DNA of 64,000 nucleotides from Arthrinium phaeospermum (lineage: Eukaryota; Ascomycota; Sordariomycetes; Amphisphaeriales; Apiosporaceae). The translations under genes were made by a program, and so were the position numbers. Below the pieces are notes generated by a model, which made no database searches, was not told where the DNA came from, and saw only the letters and a list, made by a program, of their open reading frames with translations. The DNA is taken from assembly GCA_006503535.1 (NCBI GenBank), contig QYRS01000013.1, positions 186,001-250,000 of the forward strand. Reading direction: 5' to 3'. Below are positions 34,914 through 46,961 of the stretch, piece after piece. Numbering within the stretch: the stretch's first letter is position 1; the number at the start of each line of letters is the position of its first letter.

Positions 34914-36695
34914 ATGAGTGACATCGAGAAGAGCGAGGGCAAGGCGGCCTCCTCCCGACACGAGAGCGATGCTTCGCCAGAAGTCGGCGGATATCATCAC
35001 AACCTGCCTTATGACCCAGACGCGCATCTGTCCCCGGAGGAACGGGCAAAGATAGTGAGTGCCGATACTCAAGGGCTGGACCTGAGCCCGCCTGGGAAGT
35101 TGACTTACACAAAGATGTCAGGACCGCGCTCTGGTATGGCGTCTAGACTGGATTCTAATCCCCTGGGTAAGTGTGGAGCAGCTGCGCAATCTATCATATG
35201 CCATTGGGTCACGATCGAAGGCTGACGTGAACTGAATAGCTCTGCGTCTTGTACCTACTGGCGTTCCTGGACCGGACAAACATTGGCAACGCCAAGATCG
35301 CGGGCCTCTCGGGTGATCTGAGTCTCAGTACACCATCTTACAACGCAACCCTGACTATCTTCTTCGTGTCCTACTCGGTCTTTGAGCCGCTCACCAATGT
35401 CCTGCTCAAGAAGCTCCGTCCTTCCATTTTCATACCCATCATCATGTAAGCCGCCAGTTTTTATCCCTTGTGGTGCACTGCTGACCATCCGGATCTAGGA
35501 TTCTGTGGGGTTGCTCGATGCTGGGTATGGGCTTCGTTGACAACTGGTCTGGCCTTATGGCCGCCCGCTGGTTCCTTGGATTGACGGAAGCTGGTCTGTT
35601 TCCCGGCGTCAACTACTATCTGTCCTGTTGGTACAAGCGGACTGAGTTTGGTGTTCGAGCCGTGAGTTACCCCGTCGCAAAGTCTCTAGGATTGAAAGGT
35701 CTTCTGACTAGGTTGTGTAGGCAATTTTCTTCTCCGCTGCTGCCATCTCCGGCTCCTTTGGGGGTCTTCTCGCCGCGGCCATTGAGAAGATGGATGGGAT
35801 CGCTGGCATCGAAGGTTGGGAGTGGATCTTTATCCTCGAAGGCCTCCTCACCGTTGGCGTTGGTGCTGCGTCCTTTTGGATGGTTCAGGACTTCCCCGAC
35901 AATGCTCGATTCCTCAACGACACTGATCGTGCACGTGTTATTCGGCGACTCAAGATGGACCAGCAGGCTTCGGCTCAGCACGAAGACTGGAAGTCCTCAT
36001 ACCTATGGGATGGGCTCAAGGACTGGAAGATGTGGCTTGGAATGGCCATCTACATGGGTTGCGACATGCCCTTGTATGCCTTCTCGCTCTTCTTGCCTTC
36101 AATTGTCTCCGAACTTGGGTGGAGCGGACCTGATGGGAAGGACGTTGTTCGCGCTCAACTTATGAGTGTCCCGCCCTACGTAGCTGCCGCTATCCTCACT
36201 GTCATCATTGGATTCGTCGCCGACCGCACACGCCAGCGTGGGATTTGCAACATCGCGGTTAGTGCCATCGGTATAGCCGGGTTTGCTATGATGATCGGCT
36301 CCGACAGCGCCGCGGTCAAATACGCAGGGACTTTCCTCGGGGCGCTTGGCATCTACCCATGCATCTCCAACACCATCAGCTGGATGGCGAACAATATCGA
36401 GGGTGTCTACAAGCGCGGTCTTGTACTCGGCTTCGTGATTGGCTGGGGAAACCTCAACGGGATCGTCAGTTCCAACATCTACTACAACCCGCCTCGGTAT
36501 GTGGAAGGACATGCGGTGATCCTCGCCTACATGATTGTATTCCTTTTCGGTGGCAGCCTTCTCATGACAACACTACTGCGCATCGAGAATAGGAAGCGCC
36601 GGGAGGGCAAGCGCGACTATCTGATAGAAGGAAAGACGGAGCAGCAAATCGACCAACTTGGCGACCATCGCCCTGATTTCATGTATACGCTTTGA
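34914..36695 (+). CDS. MFS permease, anion:cation symporter (Dal5/Tna1-like) family
   Basis: Five exons, join(34914..35054,35122..35166,35240..35445,35499..35661,35721..36695), 509 residues. The second exon is only 45 nt (DRALVWRLDWILIPW) but completes the typical cytosolic-to-TM1 sequence KI-D-x-R-x-DW. About twelve helices follow, with family marks FLDRTNIGNAKIAGL after TM1, ARWFLGLTEAGLFPGVNYYLSCWYKR and, in the second half, NTISWMANNIEGVYKRG and GFVIGWGNLNGIVSSNIY. Relatives carry allantoate, nicotinate, pantothenate or other carboxylates with protons across the plasma membrane; the actual substrate cannot be told. Its N-terminus is polar with several Ser/Glu, as usual. Confidence 0.92.
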
Positions 36696-39597
36696 GGGGT
36701 CTTTTTGGGTTATCCAGGGGTTCGTAGATCCGGGGGGCGAGGGTGCTAGGGGCGCAAAATTGTTGCATGTCTATTTTGGCATTTATAGGAGTAAAACTAC
36801 AGAAATGCTCTACAGAGCAATCCGTTGCTCTTACATAGTCAGGCTTAGCTAAGCAGCCAGTCTACTACAGACACATACTTGATATAATAAGGTGCATTCT
36901 AATATGCAGAGTCAATTGAGCTACGTCTCTGAGTTTTATTCTTTTTGCCGGTTGAACCTATCGCTAGTTAGGATTGGGGCCTGACCTGAACAGGGCTTCT
37001 TGTAGGGATGACCTATGAGTCGATTGTTCATCAAAGCGCTTGTTTGAGCAGATTTCCGACAAAGTAGGATGGGGATGGCCTCATGTCGGACGATTTGTTG
37101 TTTGCTACATGGTCTTATGACCTTCACTATCAAACCAGTTTAAGCGAGTTCCGGGGGGGCATTGGCTATCATCGATCTTTGGGTATGGGGGCAAAGGGGT
37201 TCCCGTAGTCACTTCAGGAGGTGCAGTTCGCGTCGCTGTACCACAACCGGGTTTTCGAGACCTGTCAGGCACCCTCAAATAGTCCTACTGTTCCGAAACA
37301 GTTGATATCGTCTTTCCTGATCCTACGGGCCATCCGCTCCTGGCCGCACGTGATGATTTCTGTGTCGGAAAGAGTTCAACGAAAATACGGACGTAATACA
37401 AATACTCCCCGGCCCAGATACGGACCAATCTGCGACAATCTTGGTATTGGTAGTGTGGTGGAATCACCGTCATCAATCCGCTCTATCGTGATGAGAGATG
37501 GGTTTCTCGTGTAGATTGCTGTTTGCTCTTGTGATGCATGATACTCTAGTTTACACTTGGCGACCTCCCTACTGCAGCGCTTTCAAGGGTAGAGTGTGTA
37601 AGTAACGTGTGATGACCGACACAGCAAACCTGCAGCTCCCGAGATCCGGACCGATTGGAATACCTGATTGCACGCATGCTGACTCGAGATATGCATGTAT
37701 GCTAAAACAGGGGCGACAGACAAGGAATGATTTTCCAATGAGCCAGGTAATCGGATATATGCCTTCATTCTTGGTTAAAATCTCCAGGTGACGATATTTG
37801 GGGGAGTATTATTCGATAATTTGGTATACTCGGGGCTTTCAATAATCCCTTGTTTAACAAGAGAACACTCCTCTTTTGGTTTGTTCCTTTCCTGCCTGAC
37901 TTCCATTCCACGCATTTGGCTTCGCACTTGAGGGTCAGATTGAGGTTGGACACCCTGGTCATACCGGTTAGGATGGCGAAGAGTGTGGTGCTAATAGGTT
38001 TAAGCTGCCGAAAGTCCAGTATCGACGGCCTGAAAGGTGAGAAGAGAAGGAAATGCATGGTGGAGAGCGCGATGGGAGTCACTGTTTTGATATACGTTAT
38101 GGTATAAGCGTGCTTGTGTGGTAGAGGTTATGAGTTGACCAACGATCATGAAACGGGTATTGAATCATGCCTGGAACACGGGATCATTGAGATTTACTTG
38201 AACTCAAGGGGGTGGGGGATGGGCATTTTTGAGATTATTTCGTGGTGTTCGATGATAGCGCCGGGAAGGGTCCTGTAATAGGTTCTACTTGTATTGTCTA
38301 GCCTTAGCCCTTAAAGTCATCAAACTCTGCAAGCCAGTAGAGTCTACTGGCGAGCATGCACGTGGTTTACGTCGTGAATAACGATGTTCTGCGACAGCAG
38401 ACCTTCTGAGCTTGTTCCTGGGCGCATTGGGATCTGAAACATATTGACATGAGCAGGGGGGTTTCGAAGCAAGGAGACTAGGAGGCTAGACGTTCTCTTC
38501 GAGCCTCAACGCACATCGAGGTAGACCCCTTCATGCCTCGCAGAGGGTTTCCCGATGAGAGGTCAATGACACGAAGGACCATCCTCTAATCGAGATTGAT
38601 CTGGATCAGGGGGGAGCCAGGCAGTTTGGTCTTGCGTCGCTGTCAATATGCGTGCCGAAACTCGACTCTGGCCTCGAGACATGTTTGTGCAACTCGAGGC
38701 AAGGTCGAATTCAGCCTTCAGGTGGCAAGCAACGGCTACCCGATGTGGCCATGGGTTGGGGGTCTCGCATTGGTCGGTTCAGTCGTTTGTTGCTGCTGAT
38801 CATCACCCAACTTACTAGGATTGCAATGCAATCACCCAAACGGTTTGAATACACACATGCAGCCGTCATATTGGGTGGATGTGCGCTTTGGGTGAGGTCG
38901 TGTCTTTTAATGCAGCTAGGCATACGATGGGCTTGGAGGTAGGTAGAGCGACGCTGCCAAGTTGGCAAACCACGATTCGGGCCAATGGCATGACGCGGAA
39001 TTCTTCATGGGACGCCACAAACGGTAATGTCTGAGCGTCAAACGGCCGGGCCAGTCCTATCTGGGCGTCTCCTTCCACCGTTTAACCCCACGCCGGCATA
39101 CTCATCAAGGCAGGCGAATCCGGTTGCGAGAAAATCGAGGAGAGAAGCAAGTCGGTGAAGTGGCCAGGCTGATGAAGTGATCGTCGTGGACTGCAGATTG
39201 TGTCTCCAAATCGGGGCGCGTAGAGAGACCGGGCGCCAGGCATCTCTCGATCACTTGCTTCGGGCTTGGGGGGTTGAGGGCTTTATTACAAGCAGACCGC
39301 TTTCCCGTGCCTCCAATTCCCGTCCCGTCGGTCTGCAACGTCCCATAATGATCTCAAGCAGTAACGTAAGCAAACACCCATGCTTCCCTAGCAACGGCCC
39401 CAGCTGACGACATACGCTAGATATGCATGGCGCGACGACATGTGGTTGGTCCAGGGGCCCGGCTGTGTCGTACAAAGCCGCAGTACATCCCCAGAACACG
39501 TCTACACAGTTCATGATTGGAAGAACTGCATCTTATACGATGCTGTGTACGCACAGGCATCATGGCAGTCGGCAGTACCACGCAGCAGCAGCAGCAG

Positions 39598-39630
<33 letters not shown>

Positions 39631-41440
39631 AATGATAAATGAAAACTTTTCCCCGGAGGTGAGGTGGTGTGCCGGGTTCTATTCACCCCTCCCCCTTGGA
39701 CTGATCAAACGTGAAGGGAATGGGCGGATAGGATATCAATGTATCGGACGAAGCAAGGGACCCGACCTTGTCTACATGGTGTCGACATGGCAATCGCAAG
39801 TAGCATTTGGCGCATTCTCCAATTGGTGATTGGGTCCCTCCTCCTCCTCCCATGACCATTTGCCATCAAATGCATCAAGACCTTAGTGAAGCCGTAAGAT
39901 GTGTGTAGGCTTGCTCCGTGGATGAAAGGAAGCCTTGACCATTCCCCAGCTCTTGCGACGGAATGGGATAGGATGGGACGGACCAATCTTTGGTCTTTGA
40001 TGATTGCCACCATGGGTCCTGGCAGGTGCCACTTTGCTGACATGCATGATACTCGTCTTTCTTGCCATGATTTCACAGGCTTGGAGGTTGAGCAAGGATC
40101 GACTAATTGAACGAGCTTTCGTTTGGGGATCAATGTATGCTTCAAAACAAGGTGGATATGTACCTGGCAACAAACGAGGATTGGAACGAGCACGGAAGGG
40201 AAGGGAAGAGAAGTGCGACGGAATGGATCTCAGGTAGTACAACCTTATTGGGTTGGATAGTACTCCGTACCTGAACCAGCTGCTGGCCTAGCTCACGTTG
40301 ACTACATGTATGTACTTACCTACCTAACTACATATCTTTTTTACATACCTCTTTTTATGCCACTGTCAACGTACGGCTCGATCGTGCAGCATGAAGATAG
40401 CAGCCTTCACGACCCTTTGTATGACCTCCAAAAGAGTCCAAGTAGCCTGCCTGAGCAGTGGCCGACACAGTGTTGAAAAGGCCAGGCGTCCAGGTTTGCA
40501 GACAACTTCCTCCCCCCCAAGAAACAAGATAGAAATGTTTCCCTGGTCTCCTTGCTTCCATCTGCACGTCACGGCTCTCCGGCCACGGTCTTTGCAGTCG
40601 TGTAACCAAAAGGGCGACTCGACGGGCCCCAAAGCGTTTGTACATGGGCTCACCTCCCAAACAGGAAGATGCCATGAGTCTCGCCGTCTCCTCTTTTCTG
40701 TCTCTCTCCTATATTGTCTCTTCTTGGCTTTGCAGGTCGGGGCTAGGGCCTTGATGATTTACACATCTACGCGTAACCTGGCGAGAAAGCCATGATGCGG
40801 CTGCTTGCCTGCTAAGCTTAATCGCATTCCCATTCATTCGGTTGCGTCTATTGTCCTACATACAATCCTGATGTTACTTACCTACCTACAAGCTACAACG
40901 CATAACCCCGTTTTCTGCTTCATTCCTGACCCGCCCAACCTATGTATCGCTGATGATTCCACACCACTTTCATCCAGTCCTCGCCATCTTTACCTCGCCG
41001 GTTTTGCTTCATTCTCTTAAGCGCATTGCACACCTACAGCTTCTACCCGGGCTGAGTATCGGGGATACCTTCTTCACCTCTGATCAGCACCCACCTTTGA
41101 TCCGCCGTCCCTGTTCTGTTCCTTTACTACCGTGTGTGTGCGCACGCTGTCCTCCGTGACACAACCCAATCTCCAGATATTGTCACTATACCACAGCAGC
41201 AGGATTCACAAACCCGTTCTCTATGGTGGGTTCTCCCGACTAAATACGTTGTCAACCCACGCTTCTCGGCTCGATGCCGTTCAGCTTGGGCAACCCTTCA
41301 TTGCTCTAGTCTTGTAACCGTACCACGCAGGTTCTTGGGCGGTTTTCTTGGAGAAAAAGAAAGGCCTTGACGGTTGCACACTCGGTCGAGCTGGTCACTT
41401 GACGCCGCCCAACTGGCTTGCCGAGTTTGCCAACAACAGT
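36696..41440. other. Gene desert of 4.7 kb upstream of the GPCR
   Basis: The longest gene-free interval here. It contains a GCA trinucleotide tract running into a GCAG tetranucleotide tract (39582-39630), scattered CTAC/TACC runs near 40310-40350, and overlapping frames without domains or consistent codon use. The last 600 bp are C/T-rich and probably are the GPCR promoter and 5' leader. No decayed transposase, LTR or terminal inverted repeat was recognised by eye. Confidence 0.55.
39582..39630. repeat. Compound microsatellite (GCA)n-(GCAG)n
   Basis: About six GCA units (39582-39600) pass directly into about seven GCAG units (to 39629). Visible directly in the sequence; likely length-variable. 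Confidence 0.9.
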
Positions 41441-43118
41441 ATGAGCTCCTATGACGATGCAGTCATGGACAGCAGCGAAGCAAACTTCAACACGGCATTG
41501 TCGGAGCCCGAAGGACAGAACAGGTTCGCGACTCTGACACGAGAGCAAGTCAACACCATTGTCATCTTCGAGAGAGTCGGTGCTTCGCTTTCCGTTACCG
41601 GCGTCCTGCTCATCCTGATCGCGTTCGCCGCTTTCAAACGCTTACGCACAGTCCCAAACACCTTCATCATCTTCGCATCATTTGCAAACCTGGGCGCCAG
41701 CGTTGCCTGTCTCATCGGATATGCAGGGATCGAGGCAGGCCCGGATAGCGCATTATGCCAAACCCAAGCCTTCATGTTTGAGATGTATGTCGCCAGCCCC
41801 GCCTGACCGGACATTGCCATGCCACGATGCCACGGTTCTTGCTAATGTGTGTGTGTTTGTTTCTCAAAAGGTTTATGCAATCCGACCCGTGGTGGTCCTT
41901 CGCCATGGCTGTCAATGTCTACATGGTCTTCTTCTTCGCTGCCAACCCGAACAGCTTCCTTGGGTACTGGTGGGCGTACTTTTGCATCTGCTACGGCATC
42001 CCGTTCATCCCAGCTGTGTGGTTGCTAGTGGCGCGCGGAGAAGACCGAGCCCAGGTGTACGGGAACGCAACGGTATGCGGACCTCGCTCTAGACCCCCGG
42101 AATCACTGCAGGCTAACCTTGTCGCAGTTATGGTGTTGGATTGATAAAGACTGGAGCAACCTGCGCATATACACATACTACCTGCCCATATGGGTGTGCA
42201 TCCTCTTATCTACCTGTATCTATATCGCGGTAGGATACTACGTCTTCAAGCAGCGCAATCAGCTTCGCAATCTATCGCTTAGTAACCCTGCTGGAGATGT
42301 GCCGGCACCCCGGGATTCGGGGGAGAAGGTGAGTCTCCCGATGTCATGGAGTCATCTCCTACGCGGGCGGTATATTCTGACAATGGCACCAGAAGCTGTT
42401 CTCGAACGCTGCTATTATGGGTAGCATTGCGACAACCGAAGTGACGCAAACCACCAGTGTCCAACGAACCAACCCGAACAGCAGTGGACAGCCTAGGTCG
42501 CATACTGCCATCAACTGGTTTGATGGACCTGTGGAGGAACAGGACCAAGCCCGACTGGACCTTACGCCTGAACAGTCCACATCCCAGAGCCCGTACCACA
42601 CTGTCACACGGATTACGGCCGATCCCGTTCCCAAGAAGTCGGTGTGGGCGCACTTGCGCAAGGCTTACACCCGCTGGTGTAGCAAGTTCAACAACATGGA
42701 CCCAGTTAAGCTGGCATACCTCCGAACGTCCTTCGTCTTTGCCATATCGGTTCTCGTCACATGGACGCCAAGCTCCATCAATCGCGTCCACGACCTCGTC
42801 AACCCTTACGAAGTCAGCTTCGGCATCAACTTGGCGGCAGGCATCGTGCTCCCGCTGCAGGGGGTCTGGAACTCGGTGATTTTCTTCTCCACCAGCTCGA
42901 CCGCGTTGAAAGAAGAGATCCAGACCTTGAGAGATCGGGTCAAGGGCCTCCCCCGTGGTCACCTTGCGGCCAGCGCTGTAAGAGACGAGCGCGAGCGCGA
43001 TCGCGCCGTGGAGCTAGAGCGCCGTGTCAACAGGGTCCGCAGCAAGGACGACTCGGGCAGTGAAGTCACAGGCAGTACGATGCGGGTTCTCCGAGATACT
43101 TCTTTGACGAGCCTGTGA
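41441..43118 (+). CDS. cAMP-receptor-like seven-transmembrane GPCR
   Basis: Four exons, join(41441..41784,41871..42072,42128..42328,42393..43118), 490 residues. Seven hydrophobic segments are visible: TM1 IVIFERVGASLSVTGVLLIL, TM2 TFIIFASFANLGASVACLIG, TM3 WWSFAMAVNVYMVFFF, TM4 WWAYFCICYGIPFIPAVWLL, TM5 YYLPIWVCILLSTCIYIAVG, TM6 LRTSFVFAISVLVTWTPSSI, TM7 SFGINLAAGIVLPLQGVWNSVIFF. The W-rich TM4/TM5 and LPLQGVWN in TM7 fit the cAMP-receptor-like/Git3-related classes of fungal GPCR. A polar third intracellular loop of about 120 residues separates TM5 and TM6, and the C-tail is charged with phosphorylatable Ser/Thr. Expected at the plasma membrane, coupling to G proteins; the ligand is unknown. 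Confidence 0.88.
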
Positions 43119-43837
43119 CGCGAGTCGGATGGCTTGATGTATTGATTGGCCCAGCACCATGGAGCTTATGGGAGGAGGGCGCTTGTACAAAAGAAAGAAG
43201 AGAAAGAACGAACGAACGAAAACGAATTGCTGCGTGGGTACGCACGCGACAGGATTATTCTGGCAGATTTTGCTGTTTTGAATTACATGAATGGATATAA
43301 CAACTGATGGCTCGTTTGGCCAAGGCGGAGGGTATACCACTACAGGACAGGGGGGGAGGATTGACCCAGTGTCGCCCGTTATCCGGATGATGGACCAACG
43401 CTAATGTTTCGATAATACTGAAGGACAGGATACATGCAAGTTGTAAACTAGAGTCAGCCACGATAGGCAGTTAGATGGAGCAGCCTTCGATCAAAGCATA
43501 ACAAGAGGAAGGTACTGTATGTCACGAAAAGAACCTCCGCATTTGCCTTCCCCAGTGCCGACGGGTAGATCCAGTCTGGAGTGCGGGGTTGGAAGGAAGG
43601 TATCCACAGAGTGTGCACAGTGTTCGAGTTGCATGATGCCCGTCTAGGGGAGGTTTAAATACTCATGTAAGATATAAGTCGTTCGATACAATTCAATTTG
43701 TGTTTCAGCCACTCTTCGTACACGTTGCTGTTTGTGAAGTCCCCAAGTCTCGTACAGTAGAACCTCCTCCCGATTTCCCTTTGATTTCTTTTTTTCTATT
43801 ATTGTCTGTTTGCTTGCCTGGACCGCATCAGCAGACC
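43119..43837. other. Intergenic between GPCR and hydrolase
   Basis: About 720 bp in tandem orientation. A GAAC tetranucleotide run lies near 43203-43220. Nothing else of note. Confidence 0.5.
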
Positions 43838-45078
43838 ATGGGCGACCACGATTCCCAGCCCGGCGGCGCGGCCGACCCCACGGCCCCGGCGAGGACGAAG
43901 AAGATGGCCGAGGATCTCTTCGAGCCGCACGTCCAGGCGCAGTATGACCCGAAGGCCGTCGAGCTCGTCGTGTGGGGCGCCAACTCGGACTCGCCGGCCC
44001 AGCACGAGGCCCCCCTCGCCGAGGTCCGCAAGAACCCTGCGCTCTATGCGCCGCCATGGTGCACTGACACGACGGGCTACGAGGGGGTCACCGACGACGC
44101 GGTCGCCTCCACCGACGGCCAGGCTCAAATCCCGGTTAAGGTTTACCGTCCCGACCCGGCCAAGTGGGGGGAGGGCCCTTACGGGGTTCATCTCAACTTT
44201 CACGGGGGCGGTCATGTACTAGGCGACCTAACGACCGACGCACTGCTGTGTCTGAACATGAGGGATGGGGCCGGCGTTGTCGTGGTGGACGTGAATTATC
44301 GGCATTGCCCTGGTAGGTTGCCCAGAGCCCCGTAGCTGGCTCAGCGCGGGCGAGCGATGTTTTGTTTGCTAACTCGTTAAACCCAGAGGCTGCCTGGGGC
44401 AAGGGTGTGGAAGACGGATGGGCTGCTGTTCAATGGGTATGTTGTTCGACTTATACAAGTCCTTTCGGAGACACCGCAGCGCTACGGATACTAACACCGA
44501 GCCAAAAGGTCCGCAATTCGGCCGAGAAACTGAACATCAACCCGGACTCGGTATCGGTAGGCGGGATATCTGCCGGCGGCACCATCAGCTTGGTGCTGCA
44601 GCACCTGGCGCGGGACGCCGGCGTGCCCCTGAGACTGTGCATGGCCACGGTGCCGGGCACGGACAAGTCGCTCCTGTACGACGACCCGTCCGAGTCGCCG
44701 TACCCGTCCTTCAGCGAGTTCGCCAACGGGCCGGTCCTGCCTTTCGCCCGCATCCGGCTGTTCGGCGGCATCTGCTTCCCGCGGGACGAGCTGCCGGAGC
44801 GCCTCGCCCTGGTCCCCGAGTGGTGGACCTGCCCCCTCCAGGCCGACAACTTCCGGGGCCTCTGCGACACCTTCATCCGCACCGGCGCCGTGGACCCCCT
44901 GCGCGACGAGGCCGAGGCCTACGGCTTCAAGCTCGTCCAGGCTGGCAACGTCAAGGTCACGATGAAGCGCTACGTCGGGTGTCCGCACATGTGGATGTAC
45001 TGGCGGCCCATGCCCCAGAAGCATGAATACGATCAGGACTCCATCCGGGCGCTGAAGGATGCGCATGGAGTGAAATAA
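43838..45078 (+). CDS. Alpha/beta hydrolase, hormone-sensitive-lipase type
   Basis: Three exons, join(43838..44312,44387..44436,44509..45078), 364 residues; introns of 74 and 72 nt. The oxyanion motif HGGG is at 122-125 and the nucleophile elbow GISAGG places Ser at 196; Asp304 (GAVDPLRDE) and His335 (GCPHMWMYW) complete a catalytic triad. This is the HSL/alpha-beta hydrolase fold-3 group, whose members hydrolyse short acyl esters, lactones or carbamates. There is no signal peptide, so it is probably cytosolic. The second exon (50 nt) is small but supplies the conserved W-x-KGVEDGWAAVQW region. Substrate unknown; the neighbouring GPCR gives no clear functional link. Confidence 0.9.
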
Positions 45079-45303
45079 AGGTTTTTGGGGAAACATGGCC
45101 CTATGAGTTCAGGGGGAGATGGCGTCTCTTGTAGCATTGCTAGCGTGTTCAACCGTTTATGACGGTTTCCAGTACGATTATCGAGCTTTTATGAAGAATC
45201 GAATCTATGAATCATGTGCGATCAATAACCCCATCCCATCACATACAATACTGCTCTCTGTCCCCCTGCACCTTTCGTCTGCTTTGTTATCATTGAGCAG
45301 GGT

Positions 45304-46352
45304 TTACATGGGCTTGAAGAGAGCCAAGACATCTTCTTCACCTTGTGCCAGTTCCTCTGCAGTCTTCCACATGCTATCCTTGAGCTCAGGCTTGACATGG
45401 CTGCTAGCTAGAAGCGTCTTGATGCAGTCAAAAGTTCCGTCCCTCTTCGATAGGACAGCTGCGTGGAGTGGTGTGCTGCATGCTGAGTCCTGGGCATTGA
45501 CATCGGCGCCATTGTCGACGAGAAGTGACACGACTGTCGCATGGCCCCAGACAGCCGCCAGATGAAGAGCCGTGGCGCCTCCCTTGGATTGTGCATCGAT
45601 CATGCCTCCAGCGGCAAGGACAGCACTGGCGACTTCGAGATGTCCAGATCTCGCGGCGACATGTAGAACGGTGTGTCCATGTGTTTCCTTGATCGCGAGG
45701 CTGGCCCCCTGACGAATCAGTCTTTTGCAGGCCAAGAGGTCGTTGTAGACGGCAGCCCAGTGGAGAGGCGTCCGATCCTGGGCATCTCCGGCGTTGATGT
45801 CAGCTCCGCGGCGAAGTGCAGCGTCCAACGTGTCGATTGAATGGGCGTGTACGGCCTGGTGAAGGATGGTCTCCTTCGCATTGTTCTTGGTGGTGATGAG
45901 TACACCATGCGACGCAAGCATTGCGAGCATGCGAGCGTGACCTTGTCGAGCGCCGATCATCAGGGGGGTGTTGCCGGCCCGGTCGCGGGCATCGAGGAAT
46001 AGCTTCCGTAGACCTTTCTGGGCTGAAGTGAACTCCAGCAGGCAGCGCATCAATGCAGCTATGCAGCAATAGAGTGTCAGTCGATGCCCATAATAGAGTG
46101 GATACGTGCTCATGTTCGAGAGGGACGGGCGTATCGCAACTTACCACGGCATTCCGGTGTACCGCCCCTGGCGCAATAGTGCCCAAGATGCTGCCCCTGG
46201 GAATCTTCGACCTGAACGATGACATCCGCTGTGGTAACCTTCTCCCTCTCCGCCAGATGCTTCACGAATAGAATCATCTCCAGGACTTTGCCCTTGTTGC
46301 CATGCTGAAGCAGGTAAGCCTTCTCCTCGTCAGTCGCGTTGAAGTGAGCCAT
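45304..46352 (-). CDS. Ankyrin-repeat protein (about six to seven repeats)
   Basis: Two exons, complement(join(45304..46058,46145..46352)), 320 residues, with an 86-nt intron. The N-terminal 65 residues are non-repetitive (MAHFNATDEEKAYLLQHGNKG). Ankyrin repeats then run nearly to the end, with good consensus in DRAGNTPLMIGARQGHARMLAMLASHGV, AQDRTPLHWAAVYNDLLACKRLIRQGA, THGHTVLHVAARSGHLEVASAVLAAGG, KGGATALHLAAVWGHATVVSLLVDNGADVNAQD and STPLHAAVLSKRDG. It is probably a soluble protein-binding scaffold. It overlaps nothing and lies convergent to the hydrolase gene (226 bp between stops). No catalytic or membrane module, so partner unknown. Confidence 0.9.
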
Positions 46353-46961
46353 TGCGGTTAGTTAATCGCCGAGAAAAAGGGGGGTCGCCGAGTCAAATGT
46401 TGGTAACAAACACTTAGGCAGTATAGCGTTGTCTTGATCTGCCTGTGCAGCAGTCGCCGGATTCAGTATGTAGATATGAATGCGCTTGGAGAGTAGTGGT
46501 GGCTAAGAAATTGGGGACAATTGACCGGCGATCATGGGTGCTATAAATACTGTAGTGCAATGATCCTATATTCACATCAAAGAGGTGAATACTGCATCAG
46601 TTTACACCCCATCAGCAATCAACATGCTCAGTATTGAATGCAATGCAGACTGGGTGATACCTAGGCAGAGAGCTTTGACAAACATTCAAGTAGAAAGCTT
46701 CTTTGGAAACTGCACCGGAATACAGTCGATTGGTACTGAGGCCACTGCTCTTAAAATTGATTGGGTTCGGCCAGAAAAGGGGGAGGGGGCGCTTTGCCGT
46801 ATAATCTCTTTGGGCTGGATGAGGCAGTAACAGACAATTGCGAATATTTCACTGGTTCTTCACCGCAGGGGCTGATGAGTGCTTGTTGTACATTCATAGA
46901 TCTATACATTCGTGTATTTACACTAGTACATGATAGCGCTATACGATCTGTCGGCGCTATT
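46353..46961. other. Intergenic between ankyrin gene and mS29
   Basis: About 610 bp: upstream of the ankyrin gene and downstream of mS29, both minus strand. No additional feature seen. Confidence 0.5.

Noticed and set aside
40391..40795. 134-codon plus-strand frame starting MKIAAFTTL
   Set aside because: The beginning hints at a signal peptide but the rest has no domain, no consistent composition and overlaps equally long frames on the other strand.
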